Source: Gossypium raimondii (Eukaryota; Streptophyta; Magnoliopsida; Malvales; Malvaceae). Taken from it: a stretch of DNA of 64,000 nucleotides. The stretch is from assembly GCF_025698545.1 (NCBI RefSeq), contig NC_068576.1:51246390-51310389 (forward strand), in the 5' to 3' direction. The notes under the pieces are model-generated. The model saw only the letters and a list, made by a program, of their open reading frames with translations. It was not told the DNA's origin and did no database searches. Below, piece after piece: positions 35,985-47,402 of the stretch (its first letter is position 1; each line of letters opens with the position of its first letter). The position numbers and the translations under genes are program-made.

Positions 35985-37945
35985 AATATACTACTCAAAT
36001 CATTAAAAATTTATAGAAAATCATAAAATACATCAAAATTATTAAAAATATAAAAATATTAAAGTGCAAAAATTTATAAAATATAGAAAATTATAAAATG
36101 ATTATAAATGATCAAAAATATATTTTAAAAATACCAAAAAGCATTAAAATAAAATATAATTTACAAAAAATATAAATTATGAAAAAATATTAAAAATATA
36201 TAAAAGTTGTTTTCAAATATAGACAATTATAAAGAGTATTAAAAATAATAAAATATTATAAGAAATAAAATAAAAATAAAATAAAAATTAACTTGTTTTT
36301 TCATTTGGACACTAACCCTTGTTAACACTACAACCCCAATTAAAATTTATAAAATTAAAAATATTTATTTGATTTATGAAGCTATTTGTTGTGCTCATCC
36401 ACCGTAGACCTTTCAAAAGTTTGCACATCATTTATCCATCTAGGAGAGTATTTTGAAATGTAAACTAAGGCTTCATTTGGATAGATAGTGAGTTTGCTCT
36501 CGGTGAAGTTAAAAATAATGGTAACAGTGAGATTAAAAACAGTGATGGGTGTATATTTCGGTTCAAACGCAACTATAACGGTGAGACAAAAACAAAAAAT
36601 TATTATTATGGACATTAAATTAAAATGTGTATTCATATATAATAAAAATAATAAAATCATATTTATATTAATATAATATAATTAAAATTTACTTAGACTT
36701 TATTTATATTAATAAAATAAAAGTAATTAATTTAAAACTTTAGAAAATAAAGGGGTCATAATAGGTAGTATCTTTATATATGGTTTAACGATAGTTGTAG
36801 TATTAAATAATCTTAATAAAATTATTAATACATATCATTTACTTTTTTTTTTATTTTGTAATGATTTGTTATGAAATTTATCTAAATATATTTACTAAAA
36901 AGTTATTGAAATAATGGTAGTATAGTTGCACGGTAAGAAAAAACAAGCGAAATATATGGGCAAAATTGGAAGCAACGCTGCGTTGAAAACGTCTAAATTT
37001 TCACTGTAGCAAATTACACCAGTGGAGTAACTAGGGGTGCAGCTTGACTAATGCAAATCCTGCTGCTATTATTTGAGAATATAAATTAATGTTGTGATAT
37101 TGATTGAAATCATTAATAGATCTAATTAAACGATTCTATTGATCCATTTGAAGAATTAAATGATGAATTGAATTTATTACCATAATTCTGATTTTTTTTT
37201 TAAAAATTATATGTTTATTTAAACTATGCTCATGAGTGATGAGCAAGTGTATAAATATACTTCCGAAAAATAAGCGGGTATAAGAAATTGTGTCGATGGG
37301 ATCTATTTGGTTTTAAATATACTTGAAATTCTTCTATTTCAAATTCGATTTGAACCAAAGATGGGGATCTATTCGATTATTAAATGATACATAGTGCAAT
37401 CATGTAGTTAAAACAATGTATTATAGTAAGAAAAGAGTAGATACCTCATAGACAAACAGATTCATCAATGGGTTCTCTATCCTATCTTTTGCCATCTAAT
37501 TGATTCATGTTTGTTATAGGATAAAAAGACTGTTAGAAATCATTTATTTTAGAATCCACGAGGGTGTTATCAGACATTGTTTGCGATGAAATTAAATTGT
37601 AAAAGTACTCTAAATGCACCATAACGTGGGTACATTGAATGGGGAAAATAGTTGAGAAGGTAAGTCGAGATTGTATATAAAATTGTAAATATTTTTTTAT
37701 ATATTTTTGTATTTTTTATAATTTTTATTTTTTGTAATTTTATATTATTTTTGAAACATTTTAATAATATTTCATAATTTTTGCACTTTATTATATATTT
37801 TTAATATTTTTCTACAAAGTTTTTATAATTTGTTTTTGATTTATAATAAACTTTATACTTTTCTATATTTTTATAAATTTTTGAACTTTTAAAATTTTTT
37901 ATAATTTTATGATTTTCTATAAATTTCAATGACTTTTTATATAAA
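35985..37945. repeat. Imperfect long inverted repeat (foldback) with 1.4-kb interior
   Basis: Left arm 35985-36290, right arm about 37690-37945. Best-matching pairs: 36000-36029 with 37904-37932 (ATTTATAGAAAATCATAAAAT on one strand), and about 36059-36080 with 37771-37790 (TAAAGTGCAAAAATT). The arms are AT-rich and gapped. It could be a foldback transposon or two opposed copies of one dispersed repeat. Confidence 0.5.
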
Positions 37946-39699
37946 ATACCAATTTTTGTCACATGGCAAAAAACCAGGAAAAAATAGCTATCGCTATTGT
38001 GTAAGAGTTGACAATCGATAATCAAAGGGCTTAATAGATTATAATTTTAACATTCAAAGGCTCAATTGAAATTGCACAAAAAAATATAGGGGCATAATTG
38101 ATTTTTCTGAAAAAACTAAAACTTCTAAGACCATTAACAACAATTTTAAGTTGTGGAGAACTCTTATCCATACCATATTAAAATATATATTAAAACTAAT
38201 ACAAATTTTGGAAAGTTGTATCATTTGTAACAAATAAGCTTACTATTTGACTCAATTTAAAAAATATCTTAATACTCTCTATTTACAATTGCATATTTGA
38301 TATGTTGAGTCATCGAGTATTGATGGAAATAAGTTGATGTGATCAAATGTTACGAGCAATCAAGAGATTACAAGATAAATACGTCCCATCTTATGTCGAT
38401 GCATACTTTATAATGCTTAAATTAGATAAAAGACAAGGGTGAGTTTTGAAGTATGGTTACTGTAATATACCTTGATATGACGCCTTTTGCATGAGATTTA
38501 ACCCTTTTCTTTTATACACACCAGCTCTTAGCTAGCATCACTTTACTTACAAACACCAACTGCTACCATACAAGAAGAGCATATACATTTTTATTAAATC
38601 CCGATATTATTCTTATCAGAAAAGAGAAACCCTAAGTTAACAAGGAATCACCCAAAAAGCCGGCATTCCAAATAGTAATGGTGATGATGATTCATGAAAT
38701 GAAGATTCCATGGAATTATACCAAATACCTGTCGTATAAACCATAATCAAAATCCAACGCCCATTTGCTCCCTTCACAATCATAAACAAAGCTTCAGTCA
38801 AATTGACTGATGGTTTCTTTAATTATTTTATAAGCGTTCGTCGGCTCCCTTCATTCATATTTTATACAACCCTCCCCCTAAATAATGCACAAATCATTGG
38901 TTTAACTTAACCTAAAGTTGAAACTAAATAAAAACAAAGATTCTCCTAATCATTAATGATTAAACTCTATAGTAAAAATATAGTTACCAACACAAACCAT
39001 CCGAAACTACCAAACCACCTCCTTTTTTTATGAAGAAAACACTAAGGCACCATTGCTGCTCAAATCCATTCTATATATGTAGAAATTCAAGTTGAAATCA
39101 CACGCATAGTATGAAAATGCCCCCCCAACTACTACACATTTTTTTATAGAGAAAGAAATAAAATGCTGTCTTTTTCATGCTAGTCGTCACTTCATTTTTT
39201 TCTAATTTATTTGTCACCCAAAGCCTTCAACTTCAACACGCAAAACCTCTCGTTTTTTTTCACTACCGCGCTAGCATTTTTCAATCTCTTTAAACTAAAT
39301 AAATATCGAAGAGATTTTATATTTTGGGATTTCATGAATTTGATTTAAATAAGATTTTTAATTACTGTGAGTTTAATATATCATTGGTGAATAATAACAT
39401 GACACCTTATCATTAAGTTTAATAAAAAATAGTGGAGGATTTATCAATAAATACTAATAACTTTATTTAAACATAATTAATTATAATAAATGCTACAACT
39501 CAAATCTCAAAGCTTAAGACCCTAAACCCTTATACCAAAATCTTCAATCCAAAAGTTATTAATATTTATTTAGCAATCCTCCATATTTATTTGTTTAATT
39601 TAATAGTAATGTGTCATAATTATTCACTCACGGTGCATTAAGTATTATCCTTTTTAATTCAAATTTAGTCATAAAATGTGTAAGTATTAATATAAAATA

Positions 39700-39795
39700 T
39701 CTTTTATTAATAAATAAATAATGACTAGCTCGACTCAAACCCAGACCATACTTAGGGCAATGAACACCCTAATCATTAGGCCATCACATGAGGTT
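39700..39795 (-). mobile_element. tRNA-derived SINE-like fragment
   Basis: On the minus strand TGGCCTAATGATTAGGG (A box region, 39784-39768) is followed 25-30 bp later by GGGTTTGAGTC (B box, 39742-39732). The spacing fits a pol III promoter, but the piece does not fold as a whole tRNA. Ends and target duplication are not clear. Confidence 0.4.
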
Positions 39796-40358
39796 CATCT
39801 TCTACTTTGATATATGCACATTAAATAAGTTTTTTTCTCAAGTTATTACACTAATAACGTCTACCAACTAATGTAATGTAGGCTATAATTTAAAATTTCA
39901 CTCAATACTCCCCACCGTTACCAGAAAGTTAATATTGAAAAAGACAATTGATGGTAGGTTAGAATCTAAACAAACTCAAAATTCCAAGATTCCCATGTTG
40001 TTAGCATTTGTTTATGCTAACCCCACACCCTTAATTATTCAAATAAAGAAAACAAAATTTGTAGGCTTAGGTATGCCGTGTAATCTACTCGCATTAGACC
40101 CTTATTTTTAGTTTATTTTTTCCTAGTCCCTAGCTGGGTCTAATTTCCTAGCTTTGGCCTCGTTTTCAGCTTGATCTTGTTGAAACTATTTTTTCATTTG
40201 TTGATTCAAGAGTTGGATGAATTGGGTTTCTCGAGATTGTGAGCTAACAAAAAACATAATACTAACAGAGTTCTCTTCCAGGGATCTTTACACTACTGCA
40301 AAGACTCAAATGATTCACAGAATCCATTTGTTTACTACAGAGAGGCAAAGGTAATAAT

Positions 40359-43255
40359 ATGGTCAATGATGGGAAGGAGGGAAGCTTGCCAAGTGATTCT
40401 TTGCTAAAGCCAGGAAGTAGTAATAAGCAGAGTTTTGAGTCATATCAATTGCCTCCGAGCCATAGAAGTTACGGTGAAAAGAGTGGGATGGAGACAGAAG
40501 GGAGACAATTTTCAGATTTTTATAGGAACTCAAGTGAGGAGCTTTTTATAAAGTCGTTGATGGAGAGTCCAATGGGGATGCCAGTTCCAAATATGGAGAT
40601 GTTGGGGTTTAAGAATCTTTCCCAGAATTTTCGTGCTGATAGTGAGGAGCTTTTCAGAAGCTGGCTCACCAATGGAGAGGCAAGAAACTTCTACTATTCA
40701 CTGGTTTTGCAAATTTTACATTACTACTGCAAGTTTCCATCAAACCTTAACCAGGGAACTTATAACTTTGAGGCTGATGTAGTTTGTGTGTTTCAGAACC
40801 AGGGTCACAATTCTTCTAATATAGCACATCGTACTCGGCAAGCGTCGCGAAGGTATACATTTCCGAACTCAAGCTAGTATTTATTCAAGATTCTTGTTGA
40901 AATTAGACTTGACATACTATTTCTCGGAACTGAGTGCAGATTATCAACAGAGATGGCCAGTTTGTCGAGTCAACAGCCGACCACTTTGCTTCAAAAGAAA
41001 AAGAGCAGTGATGTATTACTTCTGCAAAACAATTCCGTTGGGGGAGAAACATCAGGGGATTTGAATCAAAATTCAGCCAGGTGACACTGCATCACACTTG
41101 TAAAAGCTATTTTTATTTTACAATTCTGCATGTTTTTTACATTGTTAGTTCATTTCTCTTCAGAACTGCTGGTGACAGGGGATTTCAGGCTAGTAATTTA
41201 TATTTGGCCAAGGTTAGTGTGTAACAGCTTTTTTCACACAAACATCAATTCAACAAAGGTCCATCACCTTCTGATGTTATCCCACTTCTTAATGCAGGCA
41301 TGGTTTCATAGTTCACAGCCCATGACAAGAAGCAGATCTTCTGAATTAAGGTATTACTAATTTCTAGTTTAGGCTTATAGGAGTTACCTATCCATTAATC
41401 CCTGGGAAGTTCAATGATTTTGTACATTTTCATTGGTTTACAATAAGGAATTGTCCTTTAATCAACCTGTGTTTCATAGGAAGAGATATGCTGCCATGCA
41501 AAATGCTCAAACATCGCTTGGTATGGAGGCTGTACTCAATCCTTATGGAAATGGAGTCAACAAAATGAAAGAAGAATTACCGGATCCGAATGGTTTCAAT
41601 GATATCACCATGTCTGAGATTCCTAATCAGTTGGGCACATTCATGTCCCCATCAAATTCATCCTCATCTACATTTAATGCACACCAAACTGGAAATGTAG
41701 ATAAAGTTTCTTCTGTTGTGAGCATGCTAAAGGGTACACTAGAACGTAAAAAGCTCGGAAACCAAATCGAGAAAGAAGCGGTCGAAGATAGTTCTATTGT
41801 GCCTAAGGGCACCTTCAACCAAGGACAGGGGAATCATTTTCCTGAAATTCCAGGGGGTTTCGCAGACTTACCCCTTGGCCAAGTAACAAATCCCGGGGTT
41901 GTACAAGCTGTTCAGGGGCCTATGGATCTTGAGTTGGAAGCTTTTGTAAATCCCATAAACACAATTCAGTTGAGCGCAGTTTCTCGAGAAGCTTCTCAAA
42001 GTGAATCCTCGGCTGCTGCACCGGTGATTTCATCTGGTTTGGATGCATGTGATGGCCCAAGCAATTCAAGTCAAACCTTAAGCATATGTGAAAGCACAAA
42101 GAAACAAGCTGGAAACAACTGGAACTCAGAAAATGGCTCTAAATCTAAAGGTATGCATTATGCACTTAAGTTTCACATTACACATAACCGAGCTTATATC
42201 AATTTTCCCCAAACAGATATCTTTACAGTTACCTATGGTTGATTCGTTATCTTGCTCACATAAAATTATGACCCTATAACCAGCTTTATAATAATCATAT
42301 GCTCATCACTTGATATGAGGTTTTTCTCTATTCAACAACAGAATTCAGAGAAAGGATAATTGACAACTTGAAAGATGATCGGAAGGTATACTTCTTTTAG
42401 TTGGTATGAATTTAACGTACTTCCCAAACTATGGTGTGAACTGTGAACCTTGGGACAATATACTTACTTCTTTTTTCTTTTTACCCTGGAATCATTAGCA
42501 AAGGGGAGGCCTAGTTCGCTACGGGTCTGTAACATCAGCAGATTCAGGTACTCAGCTTTCCTATTTGGCGTCTATTGTAGAATAGGGGTGGCAAAATCTG
42601 TGTGCTCTTGAGGTGGTTTGGTAATCTTCAGTAAGACACTAATCTAACCAAAAATAATGCAGTGGACAGGACAGACCCTACAAAAAAACGAAGAGTGGAA
42701 AGGTCAAGAAAGTAAGTTAAACCATCTGTGCTATGCTCTTCCTTGGCAATGAGCTCTGTATTTGTCTTCTCCAATTAAGAATATAATCAAGCTTTTTATT
42801 TATCACCATAGTCATAGTTAAAAAGGTGTTTATTGTTTGATGAATCAGGATGGCAGAGGCAAAAGAAAGGAATTCGACCCCACCAATCCCATCCGACATG
42901 CAAGCAGTCTTAAAGCGTTGTGAAACTCTTGAGAAGGAAGTGCGTTCACTCAAGCTTAATTTGTCTTTCATGAACAGGTAACTTCACATCAAAGTTATTA
43001 TGTTACTTGCTCACCATATACATATAGGTAAAGACTACGAGATTTTACTCTTTTTTCTTCCTTTTTCCTGTTCATCAATTTGGCATTGTAGTGAAAATTT
43101 AAATCTCAGATTTTTTTTATGTTAATTACAGAAAGGACTCGGAACAAACAAAGCAGATAGAAGAGTTGCAGAAGCAGAACGAGGAGTTGACAGATGAAAA
43201 GGAGCGGCTCTTAGAAGAGATTGAACGGATCATTTCGGATTCAGGCAACATGTAA
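40359..43255 (+). CDS. CYCLOPS: CYCLOPS / IPD3 symbiosis transcription factor
   Basis: Coding exons: 40359-40679, 40797-40852, 40940-41080, 41164-41212, 41298-41350, 41480-42150, 42342-42385, 42499-42547, 42663-42711, 42849-42977, 43132-43255. All junctions keep frame; total 561 residues, or 518 from Met44, close to the 510-520 known for the family. CYCLOPS is the nuclear partner and phosphorylation target of the kinase CCaMK and activates genes for arbuscular mycorrhiza (and nodulation in legumes). Signatures: FYRNSSEELFIKSLMESP near the start, MTRSRSSELRKRYAAMQNA, VSSVVSMLKGTLERKKL, SESSAAAPVISSGLDAC, a KKRRVERSRK nuclear signal, and a C-terminal coiled coil. The first intron has a GC donor. 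Either start is possible; Met44 is the one aligned with the family. A coding-like acceptor at about 40280 suggests a 5'UTR exon. Confidence 0.95.
40680..40796 (+). other. GC-AG intron 1 of CYCLOPS, stop-free and divisible by three
   Basis: Donor GAG|GCAAGA matches the GC-AG consensus; acceptor TGTGTTTCAG|AAC. No GT donor exists near the conserved end of exon 1 (SWLTNGE). The 117-nt intron has no stop in the coding frame, so retaining it would insert 39 residues without a break. Confidence 0.65.
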
Positions 43256-44195
43256 AACATATTTACTTTGATACACTCAACGATTGGCAGGGCAGATGTT
43301 CTCAGCCTTGGCCATCTATATAATATGTATGATGGAAACAATGTTACGCGTATAAACAACATTCTACATAAGTATGAATGTATATACAAGCACAGCCGTA
43401 TGGCCATTATTTACTTGTTCTCCAAAACTCAAACTCCCAAGAGTTTGTTTGACTTTACCCTCAAAATCATCAAAACGTTGCCTTTTATTTTCCACAAGCG
43501 AAACAAAATTCAAGATTCTTAGTCACCAGTTCTTAAGTTTTATAAAAAATAAGTAGAGATTAGACTGCTAAAACTCGATTCGAAAAATTGATTTTTTTTA
43601 AATTTCGAGTTATCCAAATTTTATTTTTCAAATCAAAATTTTCGAGTTAAGTTGAATTGAATTTAACAATTTGAATAACAAATTGACTCTCTAACAGTTT
43701 TGAAAATGTACAAATTAGTCCCTTTAAAATTACAAAATAATCTTTAAAAATTTAAATTGTTTATAAAATATTTTCTCCCAAAATTTTATAAATATATGTA
43801 TTCAAAAATTTAAAATTATTAAGAAATCTTAAAATATATAAAATAATAAATTATATATATTTCAAAACTCCTAAATGACAATTAAACGAGTAAATTACCA
43901 AATTAAGTTCATCCTACTAATTATCTTGTTTTTTCTCTTATTTTATTTTTAAAAGTTTTCAAATATATATTATTCATGTTTTTAATTTAAGTTTAGTCAT
44001 ATTGTCAATAACATTTCAATACGGCTAGTTTATTTTTTAATTTTAGTTGAATAAATTTATTTAATTTAACTCGATTAGAATTTTTTTAAATCAAGTTAGG
44101 ATAATAAAATAAGACTTGTCAACATAATTAACTCAATTTTTTTACTCGATTCAACTCAATTCGATTGAATGCTCACCCCTAAACTCATCTACAAT
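43256..44195. other. CYCLOPS 3' flank and eroded MITE
   Basis: About 43256-43540 is the 3'UTR/flank. From about 43570 to 44180 the DNA holds repeated CTCGA(A/T)T, TCGAGTTAA and AACTCAATTCGATTGAA strings and ends GAATGCTCACCCCTAA, the usual right end of a hAT-type MITE (reverse complement TTAGGGGTGAGCATTC). I do not see a matching left end, so it is a truncated copy. Confidence 0.5.
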
Positions 44196-45541
44196 ATTTG
44201 TGTAATAGTCTGATTTTTAGTGGTGTCGAAAATAGTGGTTTGAGGCCACCAAATCCGGCGAGTAAGCTCGTAAATTTTATTATTTAATATTTACGAGTCA
44301 AATATGATTTTAAAAAAGTTTTTGAATTAGTAATTTGTGTTTTATAATGATTTATAAAGTCAAGTGGTTTTAGAAAGTGAGGTATCGGGACCTCGTTTCT
44401 ATAAACCGAGTCGTAAATATTTTTATAAATATTTACGGAGTGTCATTAAGGTAATATTAAAGTTTCGATAGTTAATTAATTAAAATGACTAAATTGAAAA
44501 ATGTGCAAAACTTACTAATTATAATAATTAAGTGATTAAATGGCTTGATTATTAAATGAGGAGAACTTACTAAAAATTACACTAAAATAAAAGACGAGGC
44601 GGCATAAGAGAAAGATAATAATAAAATAAAGCCGATTAATGGCAATTTTGTAATTAAGTGGAAATTAACATAAATTAAAATGAAATTACATTTTTTATTT
44701 CATTTCTTCTCATTCAGTCTAGCAAACACCATAACTAAGGGAAGGTTTCTGTTTTGGCTTTATTGATTTACATGTGAGTATAATCGATCTTATTTCTTAT
44801 AATTTTTATATTTTTGAGATCGTTGCAATTAGATCCAGCTAGCCCGTACCTTCGATTTTGAAACTGTTAAAGATTTTGAATGTTTTCATTGATGAATCTT
44901 CTGATTTTTTTTATGTTAAATGATGAATTTGAGATATTAATTGTTATTTTAAAATATTTTATTAAGTGATTTTTGATAAATTTTTCGATTAGGGACTAAA
45001 TTGTTGAAATAGTAAAAATACAAGGGTTTGTTGTGAAATTATTGCAAAAATGGGGTGTATTGAATGCCATGAATATTCAACTAGCATGGGTTTGCATTAA
45101 AAATGGTTAATTTGCATGTTTTGGGCTTAGAGACTAAATTGAATAAAAGTAAAACTTTAGGGGCTATTTTGTAAAAAATCAAAATGACTAAATTACATGA
45201 AATGAATTGTTTATTGTCTAAATTAATATTTTGAATGAAATTATTAATTTAGATCAGGGTCGGGTGGAAAATCGAGGAAAATAAATTATTACCAAAATGC
45301 CCCTAAATCTTGGTATTTTTACAATTTAGCCAAGTAAGTTCGTGTAACTAAATTGTACATTTATATGTTTTAAAAATTGAATATTATTGTGTGTGATTTG
45401 TACAATTGCCATGTATAATTATGATCACATATCTGATAATTATCGAGTCCCGTTTGAACATTAGAAATTTGAAGGATACAAATGACATGACATAGGGTTC
45501 CCGATTTGGTTGTGATCATTCATGTGTTGCGGACACACCAC

Positions 45542-45666
45542 AGCTCTCTTGAGCTTCCCGATACTTGGCTCTCATGAGCTTCCCGATATACGGCTCGTAT
45601 GAGTTTCCCGTTACTTAGCTCACACGAGCTTTCCGTTATTCAGCTCGAAAGAGCTTCCCGTTTACA
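45542..45666 (+). repeat. 25-bp tandem repeat, five units, inside the LTR
   Basis: Units of (A/G)GCTC....GAG(C/T)TT(C/T)CCG(A/T)TA begin at 45542, 45567, 45592, 45617 and 45642; a degenerate sixth follows. Each unit has a small palindromic core (for example GCTCTTGAGC-like, CTCATGAG, CTCGTATGAG). Period is exactly 25 bp. Confidence 0.85.
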
Positions 45667-47203
45667 TGCTTGTATGAGCGTGCATGTACATGAATTGACG
45701 GATTACAGTTTTGTACACTTTGTGTGTACTACCCGTGTATCCAATGATATTCTAAATGATTCAACGAGAAATGTTCTGTTACGAGATGATATGAGTCCGA
45801 TACGAACTAATACTGGTATATACATGAAATACATGGAAATGATAGTACATGATATATTGATATATTAAAATGGGTGATATATGTATATGAAGAAGCGGTA
45901 AGAGAATGATATGTATCATGACATGTACATATATGAATATCTTTGATATGTTGACACATGGAAATTATGTAAGTTGAGACGAGTAATAAGCTCAAGTGTG
46001 ACATGTTGAGATAATAAGGTTACCGATGTTGAATTTATATGAAATATGTTCAAGTATGCTAACAAGTGTTGTTGTTTGATACTTAGGCAAGTGCCAAGTT
46101 GTTGGTTGAATGATAATATGTTTAATTATAAGTTGCATTGAAATGGTAAGTGCTCAAATGAAAATATGCTTGAGCTCAAGAAAGAGTGGTAAGGTTTAAA
46201 GTTATTTAAAATCCTACTATGCTAGGGATGATATGTATAAGTGATGTTGTGGAATTATTCGTCTTATGAATTGTTGAATATAGCTTCATGAATCCTGACG
46301 TATCAATATTGGATTATCCTTGATGTGTACAAATTTCATATTTGAAATGAATTAATATGATTAAAGTTTATACGAGCTTACTAAGTATTTATTGCTTACG
46401 TAGTTGTTTTCCTTTACTTTTAAGATTACCAGAGCTCCATTGGGTTGGAAGCTTGTTAGAGTTATATCACACTATCCATCAGTTCTATCGGTATTTTTGA
46501 ATGTTTTGATTTTGGTTATAATGACATGTATAGGTTATTTTTGGCTAAATATTGGCTTATATGTGTTTTGTTGAGTTTAGCCACTCATTTGGCTTATGTT
46601 TTGGTATTTTGACATGTGCATAATTTGCCTTAAAATGTTGATGTGTAGAATGATTTGTGGTTGAATGATGAAATATAAAATAGTAGTTAAAAATGCATAT
46701 GAGGTACGTTTTATAACTTGGTGTGATTTAGTACTATGCTATAGTAAGTGCATATGTATTTGATGCTATTGAATAAGTGGTACAATTGGTACCAAATGGT
46801 AAGTTTTAGTAAATGATTTACATGTTGTGTATTAATGCGATTAGACATAAAAGTTGGTTGATTACTTGGTTACATGGATTATAAGGTTAAACATGTTTGT
46901 ATTTGTCATTTAAGGTGCCTAAGGGCATTTTGGTTGTATGTGAATATGCATGTTTAGGGATTGATTTTACTTGTTTTGGATGCCATAATATGAGTTGTTT
47001 ATAATCACGATGTTAACTGAAGGTACATGTCTTGTTGGGTGAGAAAGATGGCTTATAAAATAACCTATTTTTGTCCACACGGGCAGAGACACAGGTGTGT
47101 GTTTCAGCCGTGTGTCCCCTGTATCTTTTAAAAGAATGCAAGTCAGTGAGTTACACGGCCTTAGGCACGAGTGTGTCTCTTGACCGTGTGAGTCACACGG
47201 ATT

Positions 47204-47223
47204 GGTCACACGGCCGTGTGACC
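47204..47223. repeat. 20-bp perfect palindrome in the LTR
   Basis: GGTCACACGG followed by its exact reverse complement CCGTGTGACC. Related half-sites (CACACGG, CCGTGTG) recur from 47070 to 47200. Confidence 0.85.
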
Positions 47224-47402
47224 CTTGCAGTGTTAAAAATTTTAAATGTTTCCGAAAAATTTTTTGGGTTTCCGATTTAGTCCCAATTTGTTTCTAATGC
47301 ATAATTTGGGCCTTGAGGGCTCGTATAAGGGACAATATGTATAAACTCTGGTAATACTCTGTAACCCCGTTCTGACAACGGGTTCGTGTTAGGAGTGTTA
47401 CA

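Larger units (their letters stand above)
34830..40258. other. Very AT-rich intergenic region upstream of CYCLOPS
   Basis: No gene found. It holds an imperfect inverted repeat around 36.0/37.8 kb and a SINE-like piece at 39.7 kb (both listed), with many A/T runs. Near 36470-36560 is a GGCTTCATTTGGATAGATAG...GTGAGATTAAAAACAGTGATGG segment that looks like an end of another MITE family. The last kilobase before 40.26 kb presumably carries the CYCLOPS promoter; no TATA box stands out because TATA-like strings are everywhere. Confidence 0.5.
44201..47402 (+). mobile_element. Solo LTR, Ty3/gypsy (probably Tekay/Del-like), with perfect 5-bp target duplication
   Basis: Ends are TGTAATAGTC and GGAGTGTTACA. 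ATTTG lies directly on both sides (44196-44200 and 47403-47407). The length is 3202 bp, in the range of the very long LTRs of Tekay/Del chromoviruses, and no internal domain remains, so it is a solo LTR. It contains a 25-bp tandem array at 45.54 kb and a CACACGGCCGTGTG-rich part near 47.2 kb, seen in many cotton gypsy LTRs. Family naming is inference from sequence feel. A diverged partial relative lies at 7.1-8.2 kb. Age cannot be dated without a partner LTR. Confidence 0.9.
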
